Source: UBA9647 sp035506075
Lineage (GTDB): Bacteria; Bacteroidota; Ignavibacteria; UBA10030
Assembly (NCBI GenBank): GCA_035506075.1
Contig: DATJQB010000151.1
Span: 1-9,472, forward strand
Length of the DNA stretch: 9,472 bases
Reading direction: 5' to 3'
Shown here: piece by piece, positions 1 to 6,364 of the stretch
Position numbering within the stretch: position 1 is the stretch's first letter
Layout of the letters: each line of letters opens with the position of its first letter
The notes under the pieces: model-generated
Told to the model about the DNA's origin: nothing
Databases searched by the model: none
The model's input: the letters and a program-made list of their open reading frames with translations, nothing else
Program-made: the position numbers and the translations under genes

Positions 1-429
1 GCAATTCGTACCGAAGTTCAATCCCCCCTCTTTTACATTCGGACACGAGACGTTGATCTCATACCCGTGGATTCCTTCCTCCTTCTCAAGAAGGGAAAGC
101 ACGTCGCAATATTCCTGGATCGAACTTGCAGCAATGTTAACGATGATCGTAGTCCTGAGCGTCCGGAGGAACGGAAGCTTGTCCTTGATGAAGGCATGCA
201 CACCGATGTTCGCGAGACCGATCGAATTCAGCATCCCGCTCGGAGTCTCGACGATCCTGCGCGGCGGGTTCCCGTCACGCGGCTTCCACGAGAGGGACTT
301 CGTGCAAATCCCGCCGAGCTCGTTCACGTCGACAAGGTGTTTCACTTCATCGCCGTAGCCAAACGTGCCCGATGCAACCAGAACCCTGTTGCGAAACTGA
401 ACGCCGCGTATAGAGAATGACTCGATCAT
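1..429 (-). CDS. pyrD: Dihydroorotate dehydrogenase class 1B catalytic subunit PyrD, N-terminal part (cut by window edge)
   Basis: This is the FMN-bearing catalytic subunit that oxidises dihydroorotate to orotate in de novo pyrimidine synthesis. Only the first 143 codons are present and the reading frame runs off the left edge. Visible family signatures are VASGTFGYG near residues 18-26, TKS at 43-45, the substrate-binding NSIGL at 68-72, and NVSCPN at 126-131. In class 1 enzymes the Cys of this last motif (here C129) is the catalytic base, whereas class 2 enzymes use Ser. The ATG lies 3 nt after the pyrK stop codon, so the two are surely cotranscribed. The adjacent PyrK subunit points to the NAD-dependent class 1B type rather than the fumarate-dependent 1A type. 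The start agrees with the usual class 1 N-terminus. Identification is very secure; the C-terminal half is unseen. Confidence 0.96.
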   Translation of the reverse strand, partial: MIESFSIRGVQFRNRVLVASGTFGYGDEVKHLVDVNELGGICTKSLSWKPRDGNPPRRIVETPSGMLNSIGLANIGVHAFIKDKLPFLRTLRTTIIVNIAASSIQEYCDVLSLLEKEEGIHGYEINVSCPNVKEGGLNFGTNC

Positions 430-432
430 GAT

Positions 433-1221
433 CTACCTGAGCTTCACGTCTTTGCTGTTGAACGTCGGGCCATCGGTGCAGACGAGTGCATACTTTTTTG
501 ATCCGTCGGTTCTCTCAACCGGACATCCCTGGCAGATTCCCATGCCGCATGCCATATCGCCTTCGAGCGATAGCTCGCAGTCGAATCCCTCGGCCTCTGC
601 CAAAGCGGACAACGCCTTCAGCATGGGAGTTGGACCGCAGCCAAACACCTTCAGGCCTTGTTTGCCATTGAGCTTGAGCTCCGCCGCCAACAGATCGACC
701 ACAGTCCCCTTCACACCGAGCGTGCCATCATCCGTTGCAACCCGAACATTGACAAGATACTGGTCCGTCACCTGTTGTTTCGTTCGTGCCCCGATCAGTG
801 TTAGGATTTCCTTGTGCTCATTCGCGAGGACTTCGGTGAGAAACGGGAACGGGGCTACGCCAAGGCCCCCGCCAACGAGAATTGCTTTGCGGAACGGTCC
901 GGTGGTCCGGAATGGAGTTCCAAGAGGCCCGAGCACATCGAGCATGTCGCCCGGCCGTTTTGACGAGAGCATCTTTGTACCATGTCCGATGACGTTGAAC
1001 ATGAGCTCAATCGAATCACCGGCCCGGCGCGAGATGCTGAACGGTCGGCGCAGGAGCGGAAGGCATCCTTCGCCGCAACGGATGTTGACAAACTGACCGG
1101 GGGCGGATCGGTGGGCGAGCGCTTCGCATCGCAGCCGTAAACGAAAGATGTTCGCAGCAGCCTCTTCGCGTTGGACGACTTCGACCGCAGATTCAATGAT
1201 CGCCGATGATTTCTCAGCCAC
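433..1221 (-). CDS. pyrK: Dihydroorotate dehydrogenase electron transfer subunit PyrK
   Basis: This FAD and 2Fe-2S flavoprotein passes electrons from the FMN of PyrD to NAD+. The 262 residues match the normal family length. The FAD-binding barrel carries RRPFSIS at residues 58-64, the nucleotide-binding domain has VGGGLGVAP at 116-124 and GCGP at 194-197, and the C-terminus holds the iron-sulphur cluster ligands C225, C230, C233 and C248 in the C-X4-C-X2-C-X14-C pattern typical of PyrK. The start is GTG, and its first G is the last base of the TAG stop of the upstream lipoprotein gene, a 1-nt overlap that suggests translational coupling. A purine-rich stretch (GGGAAGGAAG) lies just upstream inside that gene. 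It is followed 3 nt later by pyrD. No catalytic residue appears to be missing. Confidence 0.97.
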   Translation of the reverse strand: MAEKSSAIIESAVEVVQREEAAANIFRLRLRCEALAHRSAPGQFVNIRCGEGCLPLLRRPFSISRRAGDSIELMFNVIGHGTKMLSSKRPGDMLDVLGPLGTPFRTTGPFRKAILVGGGLGVAPFPFLTEVLANEHKEILTLIGARTKQQVTDQYLVNVRVATDDGTLGVKGTVVDLLAAELKLNGKQGLKVFGCGPTPMLKALSALAEAEGFDCELSLEGDMACGMGICQGCPVERTDGSKKYALVCTDGPTFNSKDVKLR

Positions 1222-3656
1222 TACTTTATCTTCCTTCCCACACCATTGCCGGTGTCAACCTCAACCTGCGGCTGGCGCATTGGAACGAGGGGATGCTTCG
1301 GACGCAGAGAATCAGGAACCGGAACAGTCCGACGGTCTTCAAGAGAATCCGCTGCTGTTTTTTGCGGCTGACGCAATGGAACGAGGGGATTCTTCGACCG
1401 CAGAGAATCAGGAACCTGAGGAGTGCGACGATCTTCGAGGGAATCTGCGGCCACTTTGGGTCGCGGGCCCAGAGCAGCCTTCGAGGAGTCGGCAGCCTGC
1501 TTCTTCACTTCACTGCCCCTGGCAGATTTGAGGCTGTCGGGCAGAGACTTTTTCGTAGAATCCAACGGCGGAGCCGGCGGGGCCTCCGTCGGGGGTACTC
1601 GCTTGAGTGCCGCCTGTCCGAATCGGGTAGTTCCAAACTTCTCGGCGAGCGTACGATACTCAGACGCTGCGCTGTCGGGGAGCGAGAGATGATTTTCATA
1701 AAGCCAGGCCATCAGGAACCGGCTCTTGGGCACAAGAGCGGACTGCGAAAATTCAGTGATGATTCTGCCAAGAGTATCCACCGCCTCTTTGTACTTGCCG
1801 GCGTACGTGAGCGAATCGGCAACCGCGTAGAGTTGCACCGCCGGATCGACCCTTGAAGGTGTTGGTTTGAACCCGAGCGCGATGCGCGCTTGTTCGGCGA
1901 ATGTCGACGTCGGGTACTTGTCGAGAATCTTCTTGTAGAGGTCCTTCTCGTTGCCGTACTTCTTGGCCGAATCCCCCCTCGCTACTTCTGCGAGCACATA
2001 CCAGGCACGAGGCGTCTTCGCACTATCTATTCCCAGCTTGAGGGCCTGGTTGATCCAATAAAACGCGGAGTCCGGAACATCGAGATCTGTGTAGAACGAT
2101 TCCCCCAACAAGTACGACAGGTTCCCAATCGAGGCAATCAACGTGTCCTTCTTCGGCTTTGGAATAATCCGTTGTGCACCCGATCCTGCGGGAATTCCTT
2201 TCGCGCCAAGCGAGTCTTTGTGCGCCAGCACCTTTGCACTGTCGCGCGATGCAAGTGTTGAATCGGCTTTCTGTGCGATCATCAGAGTATCCTTCGCTCC
2301 CACGATCGACGAGTCTTTCGCCCCTGATGCCAACGCCCGTCTCGATCGAACCGATCTCGGTTCAGCATCGAGCGCATGCTCAGCCGTCGCCGGAGCGGAA
2401 GAGATCACCTTGTTACTGTCCCTGACAACCCACATACTGTCCACGTCATAGATGGCGAGGATACTGTCAAGCTTCAGGTACTGCATCTGCAAACGGTAGT
2501 AGTTGTCAAACGCCGCCACCTTCTTCGTTGCATCTGCGGTTAATTCGGGGGAACCGCCGACGGTGGCGTGAGAGTACGCGATTCTCGCATCCTTGTAGTT
2601 CCCCATCGTATACTGATACAATCTGCCAAGCTCAAACGCGGCTTTTGCACCCGGTTCAGTCTTCGAGCTCGTCGTGTCCGTCAATCGATACCAATCGACA
2701 GCCTCATCAAAATTGCCCGCGCGCTCGAGAGTTTTTGCCAACTCGTACTGAATCGTGCCGCGATTGTCAAGAAACATGTAGTTCTTTTGCATCTTGCGCA
2801 GAATCGCTGCAGACTCATCAGTTTTTCCGGCTCGACGCAGCGCAATTGCGGCCTGAACCTGGCTCTGATACAGCGTGTAATCATCCGGGGAGTGTTTCTG
2901 AACTCCGAGATACGCAGCTGCTGCCTTCTCATAATCGGGTATCGAAAAATAGAGATCTCCTGCCCGCAACTCGGCATTCGCCTGCATCGCGCCATCGTTC
3001 GAAACCTCGACGGCTTTCATATACTCGGCGATGGCGTTGTCGGTATTTTTCTGAGTGACCGCGATGTCGCCGAGTTTGACATGGGCCTCGCCTGCGATAT
3101 TATTGTACCCCGCCGCGGCTGCCGTTGTCGCAAGGTCCTGACCGACGCTCGTTGCCTCGTCGAGTTTGCTCTCCTTCTCAAGCGCCTTCACAAGCCACAG
3201 CTGTCCCTGGAATGCGAGAGATGCACTGGGCTTTTTTGCCATGAGCTCGGTGAACTTCCTCTCTGCCTTGACATATTCCTCCTGGTAGAAGAACGATTTC
3301 CCGATCAGGAACAGAGCGTCATTGACAAGTGAGCTGTTGGGATAGAAAGAAAGGATGTTCGAACACTTGTCGATCACTGTCGTGAATTTCTGCTTGGCAG
3401 TCGACCCGGTCGTCGCGGGCTGGTTGGGGGTTTGCGCCTTGGTCTTCAGCGACGATCTTGAGGCAAGCACCTCGGCTTCGGCATCATCAAAAATCTTCTT
3501 CGCGTTGTAGTATGCGTTAAAGTAGGCGACGGTGTTTTCGTAGGAATCGGAAATCCATCCACCAATGGTGCTGAAAACCGAGCAGCCGGTTTGACCTAGG
3601 CTCAGGAGGAGAAGTGAGGCGAGAATTGTAGAACGGATCAATCGCACGTGTGCCAT
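1221..3656 (-). CDS. Large TPR lipoprotein, BamD/PorW-SprE-like, with repetitive C-terminal tail
   Basis: This is an exported 811-residue protein of unknown precise role. Residues 1-25 form a signal peptide with a Leu-rich core ending in LGQTGC, an imperfect lipobox that would make C25 the lipidated residue. An aromatic/Asn-rich motif (YENTVAYFNAYYNA, 39-52) follows. Helical TPR-type repeats run from about 87 to 380, a low-complexity linker rich in KDS/ADS spans about 410-505, and a second TPR-like block covers about 510-685. The tail (687-811) is rich in Pro, Lys and Ser and has two 32-residue tandem repeats. The start at 3656 is preferred over an upstream in-frame codon at 3695 because a strong GGAGGT site lies 4 nt before this ATG and the signal peptide then begins correctly. 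TPR lipoproteins of this kind act in outer membrane assembly, gliding or type IX secretion, so a scaffold at the inner face of the outer membrane is inferred. It heads the operon with pyrK and pyrD. Confidence 0.85.
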   Translation of the reverse strand: MAHVRLIRSTILASLLLLSLGQTGCSVFSTIGGWISDSYENTVAYFNAYYNAKKIFDDAEAEVLASRSSLKTKAQTPNQPATTGSTAKQKFTTVIDKCSNILSFYPNSSLVNDALFLIGKSFFYQEEYVKAERKFTELMAKKPSASLAFQGQLWLVKALEKESKLDEATSVGQDLATTAAAAGYNNIAGEAHVKLGDIAVTQKNTDNAIAEYMKAVEVSNDGAMQANAELRAGDLYFSIPDYEKAAAAYLGVQKHSPDDYTLYQSQVQAAIALRRAGKTDESAAILRKMQKNYMFLDNRGTIQYELAKTLERAGNFDEAVDWYRLTDTTSSKTEPGAKAAFELGRLYQYTMGNYKDARIAYSHATVGGSPELTADATKKVAAFDNYYRLQMQYLKLDSILAIYDVDSMWVVRDSNKVISSAPATAEHALDAEPRSVRSRRALASGAKDSSIVGAKDTLMIAQKADSTLASRDSAKVLAHKDSLGAKGIPAGSGAQRIIPKPKKDTLIASIGNLSYLLGESFYTDLDVPDSAFYWINQALKLGIDSAKTPRAWYVLAEVARGDSAKKYGNEKDLYKKILDKYPTSTFAEQARIALGFKPTPSRVDPAVQLYAVADSLTYAGKYKEAVDTLGRIITEFSQSALVPKSRFLMAWLYENHLSLPDSAASEYRTLAEKFGTTRFGQAALKRVPPTEAPPAPPLDSTKKSLPDSLKSARGSEVKKQAADSSKAALGPRPKVAADSLEDRRTPQVPDSLRSKNPLVPLRQPQKTAADSLEDRRTVPVPDSLRPKHPLVPMRQPQVEVDTGNGVGRKIK
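1260..1451 (-). repeat. Two tandem 96-bp units encoding a 32-residue repeat in the lipoprotein tail
   Basis: Units 1356-1451 and 1260-1355 encode residues 736-767 and 768-799 of the lipoprotein. Each begins AADSLEDRRT and continues with PDSLR, a Pro-Leu-Val-Pro core and RQPQ. The exact 96-bp period keeps the frame. Similar DNA at both copies suggests recent duplication, and a degenerate third start (QAADSSKAALG) precedes them. The copy number could vary between strains. Confidence 0.9.
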
Positions 3657-3660
3657 TTCT

Positions 3661-3666
3661 ACCTCC
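3661..3666 (-). promoter_or_regulatory. Ribosome binding site of the TPR lipoprotein gene
   Basis: The minus strand reads GGAGGT, 4 nt before the ATG at 3656. It is the strongest Shine-Dalgarno match in the area and fixes the start at this codon rather than 13 codons upstream. Confidence 0.75.
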
Positions 3667-3695
3667 AATATATTAAACAAGCGGTTTGATTGCAA
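3667..3695 (-). promoter_or_regulatory. Possible promoter abutting the lipoprotein ribosome binding site
   Basis: On the minus strand TTGCAA (3690-3695) and TATATT (3667-3672) are separated by 17 nt, a sigma70-like pair with the same -10 hexamer as the perR and tRNA promoters in this window. The -10 touches GGAGGT directly, so a transcript from it would begin only a few bases before the ATG and lose the ribosome binding site. It may therefore be fortuitous, or give a nearly leaderless mRNA. Confidence 0.35.
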
Positions 3696-3702
3696 GAATC
3701 AA
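3686..3702. repeat. Perfect 6-5-6 inverted repeat in the divergent intergenic region
   Basis: TTGATT (3686-3691) and AATCAA (3697-3702) flank a 5-nt centre. The repeat sits between two divergent genes and overlaps the possible -35 of the lipoprotein gene. It could be an operator, but a short A/T-rich repeat can also occur by chance. A second short repeat, GCAGG/CCTGC, follows at 3715-3730. Confidence 0.35.
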
Positions 3703-3780
3703 CAATTCCTACAGGCAGGATTAAACCTGCAACCGCCATCTTCATCTAACATTGTGAATGGGAACTTGAACCCGAACTCT

Positions 3781-3786
3781 AAGGAG
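3781..3786 (+). promoter_or_regulatory. Ribosome binding site of the Spy/CpxP-like gene
   Basis: AAGGAG lies 8 nt upstream of the ATG at 3795 and supports this start, which also gives a complete signal peptide. Confidence 0.75.
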
Positions 3787-3794
3787 ATGACACC

Positions 3795-4322
3795 ATGAAA
3801 AGACTCTTAATCATCCTGACGTTGACAGCCCTGACGCTCAGTGCAGCATCTGCCCAATGGGGAGCAGGCCAACAGAAACGCGGGGGCAACATGCGTGAGC
3901 GCCTTGTCACCGCACTCAAACTGACCGACGAACAGAAGAAGACGTTTGAATCACTTCGTGTCGACATGGAGAAGAAGTCCATCGAGCAGCAGGCGCACAT
4001 TCGGACAGCCCGCCTCGAACTCCGTGAACTGTTCAAAGCCGATCAGCCAAACCAGTCAGCCATCGAAAAGAAACTGGGTGAACTCTCGCAGCTTCAAACG
4101 CAACGCCGGTCGCTCGTCGTGGACCACTGGTTCGCCGTCAACAAAATGCTGACACCGGATCAACAAAAAGTATGGAAGAAGGCTTCAGCACGCTTCCTGC
4201 AGCAGGCACGGACACGGTTTGCCCGGGGCAGAGCACAACAGTTCATGCGCGACCAGGGTATGCGCAACCAGGGAATGCGTAACCGATTTGCACAGCCTCC
4301 AGGCGGCGCGACGAGCCGTTAA
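3795..4322 (+). CDS. Spy/CpxP-like periplasmic LTxxQ-motif protein
   Basis: This is a secreted, mostly helical 175-residue protein. Residues 1-20 form a signal peptide with a KR start, a Leu/Thr-rich core and an ASA|Q cleavage site, with no lipobox. The mature part carries two LTxxQ-type motifs, LTDEQ at 43-47 and LTPDQ at 119-123, the hallmark of the Spy/CpxP/CnrX superfamily of envelope chaperones and stress sensors. Between them lies a long Gln/Lys/Glu-rich region likely to form antiparallel helices. The C-terminus is strongly basic, with a short MRxQG repeat. The gene stands alone, divergent from the lipoprotein operon and convergent with the SDR gene, 27 bp away. No two-component system or metal efflux gene is adjacent, so the trigger and client are unknown. 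Family membership is fairly secure; the specific role is not. Confidence 0.82.
   Translation: MKRLLIILTLTALTLSAASAQWGAGQQKRGGNMRERLVTALKLTDEQKKTFESLRVDMEKKSIEQQAHIRTARLELRELFKADQPNQSAIEKKLGELSQLQTQRRSLVVDHWFAVNKMLTPDQQKVWKKASARFLQQARTRFARGRAQQFMRDQGMRNQGMRNRFAQPPGGATSR
4245..4286 (+). repeat. Three 15-bp coding repeats (MRxQG) in the Spy-like C-terminus
   Basis: Units at 4245-4259 and 4260-4274 plus a partial one at 4275-4286 encode MRDQG, MRNQG and MRNR. They form part of the basic, disordered-looking tail and probably arose by slippage. Confidence 0.7.
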
Positions 4323-4349
4323 CGTTTCTGCGAGTAACGTACTAGCAAG

Positions 4350-5063
4350 TTATTTGGGGTTGGTCGGCCGGATATCGATCTCGCTGACCATCGCCCGTTC
4401 TGGCAGCCTCAGGGCTGCCAGAACTGTTTCTGCGACGTCCTGTGGATCGAGAATTTTCTCCGACCGTGAGGGTTCCTTTGGGGATGGGGAAAACGAGGTG
4501 TCCACTGATCCCGGACAAATGGTGATGACACGAATGTTACGATCTCTGACTTCAAGCATCAGCGATCGCGCAAATCCGATAAGCGCCCACTTTGTTGCCG
4601 CGTAGCCTGCCCCGCCGATGAACGCGTTTCTTCCGGCAAGCGACGCCACGTTCACGATCGCACCCGATCGCTGTTGCTCCATGAGTTTCAGTCCATGTTG
4701 CGTCACGAGCATGACGGCACGCATGTTGATGTTCCACATGCGGTCAAAATCTGCGAGGCTGAGATCGCGGACCGGAGCAAAGATCCCGATGCCTGCATTG
4801 TTCACGAGCACGTCAAGTCTCGCACTCCGCGTTCCCATCTCGCTGAAGAGACGATCAATCTGTGCCTCCTCGGTGAGATCAGCTGCGATCGCGATCGCCC
4901 GGCCTCCCTCCGACTCGATCTGAGATTTCAGGGCGTTCAATTCAGAAAGCGTCCGGGCAGTGAGAACGACTTCCATCCCTTCGCGGGCGAGCATCAGCGC
5001 AATCGACTTCCCGATTCCGCGTCCCGCTCCCGTCACCAGCGCAGTCGCTCCCTTGAAGTTCAT
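4350..5063 (-). CDS. Short-chain dehydrogenase/reductase SDR-1, possible pterin side-chain reductase
   Basis: This classical SDR of 237 residues has the cofactor motif TGAGRGIG (11-18), an acidic D62, NNAG (88-91), N112, and the catalytic S141, Y154 and K158 (in YAATK), then PGSVDT (184-189). R37 after the second strand suggests NADPH rather than NADH. Sequence alone places it near FabG-like reductases. Its context (folE and PTPS in the same operon) and the C-terminal EIDIRPT, similar to the end of SDR-2, suggest a role in reducing the side chain of 6-pyruvoyl-tetrahydropterin or a later pterin (inference). The ATG overlaps the upstream SDR-2 stop as ATGA, so translation is likely coupled. 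It is the last gene of the operon and converges on the Spy-like gene. An unrelated acyl or sugar substrate remains possible. Confidence 0.9.
   Translation of the reverse strand: MNFKGATALVTGAGRGIGKSIALMLAREGMEVVLTARTLSELNALKSQIESEGGRAIAIAADLTEEAQIDRLFSEMGTRSARLDVLVNNAGIGIFAPVRDLSLADFDRMWNINMRAVMLVTQHGLKLMEQQRSGAIVNVASLAGRNAFIGGAGYAATKWALIGFARSLMLEVRDRNIRVITICPGSVDTSFSPSPKEPSRSEKILDPQDVAETVLAALRLPERAMVSEIDIRPTNPK
4397..4424. repeat. 12-bp perfect stem with 4-nt loop inside the SDR-1 coding region
   Basis: GTTCTGGCAGCC and its exact complement GGCTGCCAGAAC flank TCAG. It lies in the codons for residues about 213-222 of SDR-1. Read on the plus strand it comes 75 nt after the Spy-like stop and is followed by TGTTTCT, so it may end that convergent transcript. 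The minus strand side has no T-run. Confidence 0.8.
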
Positions 5064-5779
5064 ACCTGTAGATCTCCTGATTGCGGACGAATAACAACAT
5101 CTTCGAGAATCATTGAATCAGGCTGGCAACTGAGGGAGTAGATCGCCTTTGCAATCTCCGCCGCTTTCATCATCTGATGGCCGTACTTCTCAATGTGCCG
5201 CTGATGCCAGATTGGAGTCTGCACCGCCCCGGGATAGACGTTAATGATCTTGATCCCCTTTCCGCGAGTCTCGGCGCGCAGCACATTCATCATCGCTTCT
5301 GCACCTGCCTTCGAGGCTGCATAGACAGACGATCCGGTGTAGGTTGCCTTGGCCGCATACGAAAGAATATTGAGGATCGTTCCGCTTCCCCGTTCGAGCA
5401 TGCCCGGCAGCACCGACTTCGTCACGAGAAACAATCCCCGCAAGTTCGTCGCAACAACTTCATCGAACTGCCCGATCGTTGTCGACATGAAATCCTTGAA
5501 GTACGTAACGCCGGCGTTGTTGACAAGAACATCCGGAAGGCCAATCCCGGCCACAATCACACCTGCGGCCTGTTGCACCTTGTCCGCATCCGTCACATCA
5601 CACGACACGGGGAGACACCTTCCTCCCCCCTTCTCAATATCCGCCCGGAGGGAATCAAGTGCATCGATGTTTCTCGCTGTCGCAGCGACCGTATCGCCCT
5701 GTGATGCGTACTCCATTGCGAGCGCCCGGCCGATTCCGGAACTTGCGCCAGTGATCCAGATCTTGCGCGAAGAGGACAT
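5060..5779 (-). CDS. Short-chain dehydrogenase SDR-2, probable sepiapterin reductase
   Basis: This 239-residue classical SDR has TGASSGIG (10-17), NNAG (87-90), N112, catalytic S140, Y153 and K157 (YAASK), and PGAVQTPIW (183-191). The C-terminus ends in IRPQSGDLQ (230-238). Both the PGAVxTPxW block and the RPxSGDxQ end resemble, from memory, the sepiapterin reductase of Chlorobium tepidum, which makes L-threo-tetrahydrobiopterin; this was not checked by alignment. Its position directly after folE and one gene after PTPS supports NADPH-dependent reduction of 6-pyruvoyl-tetrahydropterin. The ATG lies 1 nt after the folE stop (TAG-C-ATG), and its own stop overlaps the SDR-1 start. A general carbonyl reductase is the main alternative. 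Confidence 0.92.
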   Translation of the reverse strand: MSSSRKIWITGASSGIGRALAMEYASQGDTVAATARNIDALDSLRADIEKGGGRCLPVSCDVTDADKVQQAAGVIVAGIGLPDVLVNNAGVTYFKDFMSTTIGQFDEVVATNLRGLFLVTKSVLPGMLERGSGTILNILSYAAKATYTGSSVYAASKAGAEAMMNVLRAETRGKGIKIINVYPGAVQTPIWHQRHIEKYGHQMMKAAEIAKAIYSLSCQPDSMILEDVVIRPQSGDLQV

Positions 5780-5780
5780 G

Positions 5781-6362
5781 CTATCGTTCGAGCTTCCTGC
5801 CGATCAGGGTGAGGAATTCCGATCGCGTCTTGACGTCGTCGCGGAACGAACCGAGCATCGCGCTCGTCGTTGCCACGGAGTCATGCTGTTCCACACCACG
5901 CATCATCATGCAAAGATGGCGGGCTTCCATCACGACTCCGACACCAAGCGGCTTGAGGTGTTTGAAAATCGTATCTGCAATTTGTTGAGTCAGCCGTTCC
6001 TGAACCTGCAGGCGGCGGGAAAACACTTCCACGATGCGAGGCATCTTGCTCAGCCCGACGATTTTTCCATTCGGCAGGTATGCGATGTGACACTTCCCGT
6101 AGAACGGAACCAGATGATGTTCGCACAAGCTGAAAAAATCAATATCGCGTACAATCACCATCTCGCTGTACCGCTCCGTGAAGATCGCCTTCTTCAACAC
6201 CTGCTCGGCATCCTGATGGTAACCTTTTGTCAGGAATTCGTACATGCTGGCAACGCGTTCGGGCGTCTTTAACAAGCCTTCGCGCGTTGGATCCTCGCCG
6301 ACATGCTTCAGCAAGTCGGTAATTGTCTGTTCGAATGATGGATTCCCGGAATCTTTTGCCAT
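5781..6362 (-). CDS. folE: GTP cyclohydrolase I
   Basis: The enzyme opens the imidazole ring of GTP and recyclises it to 7,8-dihydroneopterin triphosphate, the entry to folate and biopterin. All hallmarks of the type I enzyme are present in 193 residues: EDPTREGLLKTPERV (23-37), the zinc ligands C80 and H83 in SLCEHHLVPF, the GKIVGLSKMPR segment (99-109), and HLCMMMRGV with the third zinc ligand C151 and the active-site H149. The C-terminal RSEFLTLI is also typical. The ATG is preceded by GGGGAG and lies 2 nt after the PTPS stop. Company with PTPS and two SDRs suggests at least part of its flux goes to biopterin rather than only to folate (inference). Confidence 0.98.
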   Translation of the reverse strand: MAKDSGNPSFEQTITDLLKHVGEDPTREGLLKTPERVASMYEFLTKGYHQDAEQVLKKAIFTERYSEMVIVRDIDFFSLCEHHLVPFYGKCHIAYLPNGKIVGLSKMPRIVEVFSRRLQVQERLTQQIADTIFKHLKPLGVGVVMEARHLCMMMRGVEQHDSVATTSAMLGSFRDDVKTRSEFLTLIGRKLER

Positions 6363-6364
6363 GT

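Noticed and set aside
428..1096. 222-codon open frame on the plus strand
   Set aside because: It is antisense to pyrK, which has all its cofactor motifs; the product is Ser/Pro-rich without family features.
4555..4900. Repeated GCGATCGC-type octamers suggesting a genome-wide palindrome
   Set aside because: Only a few copies occur, within SDR-1 codons, where Ala/Ile/Asp-rich protein explains them.
5349..6272. 307-codon open frame on the plus strand
   Set aside because: It is antisense to folE and SDR-2, whose complete motifs and tight spacing show the minus strand is coding.
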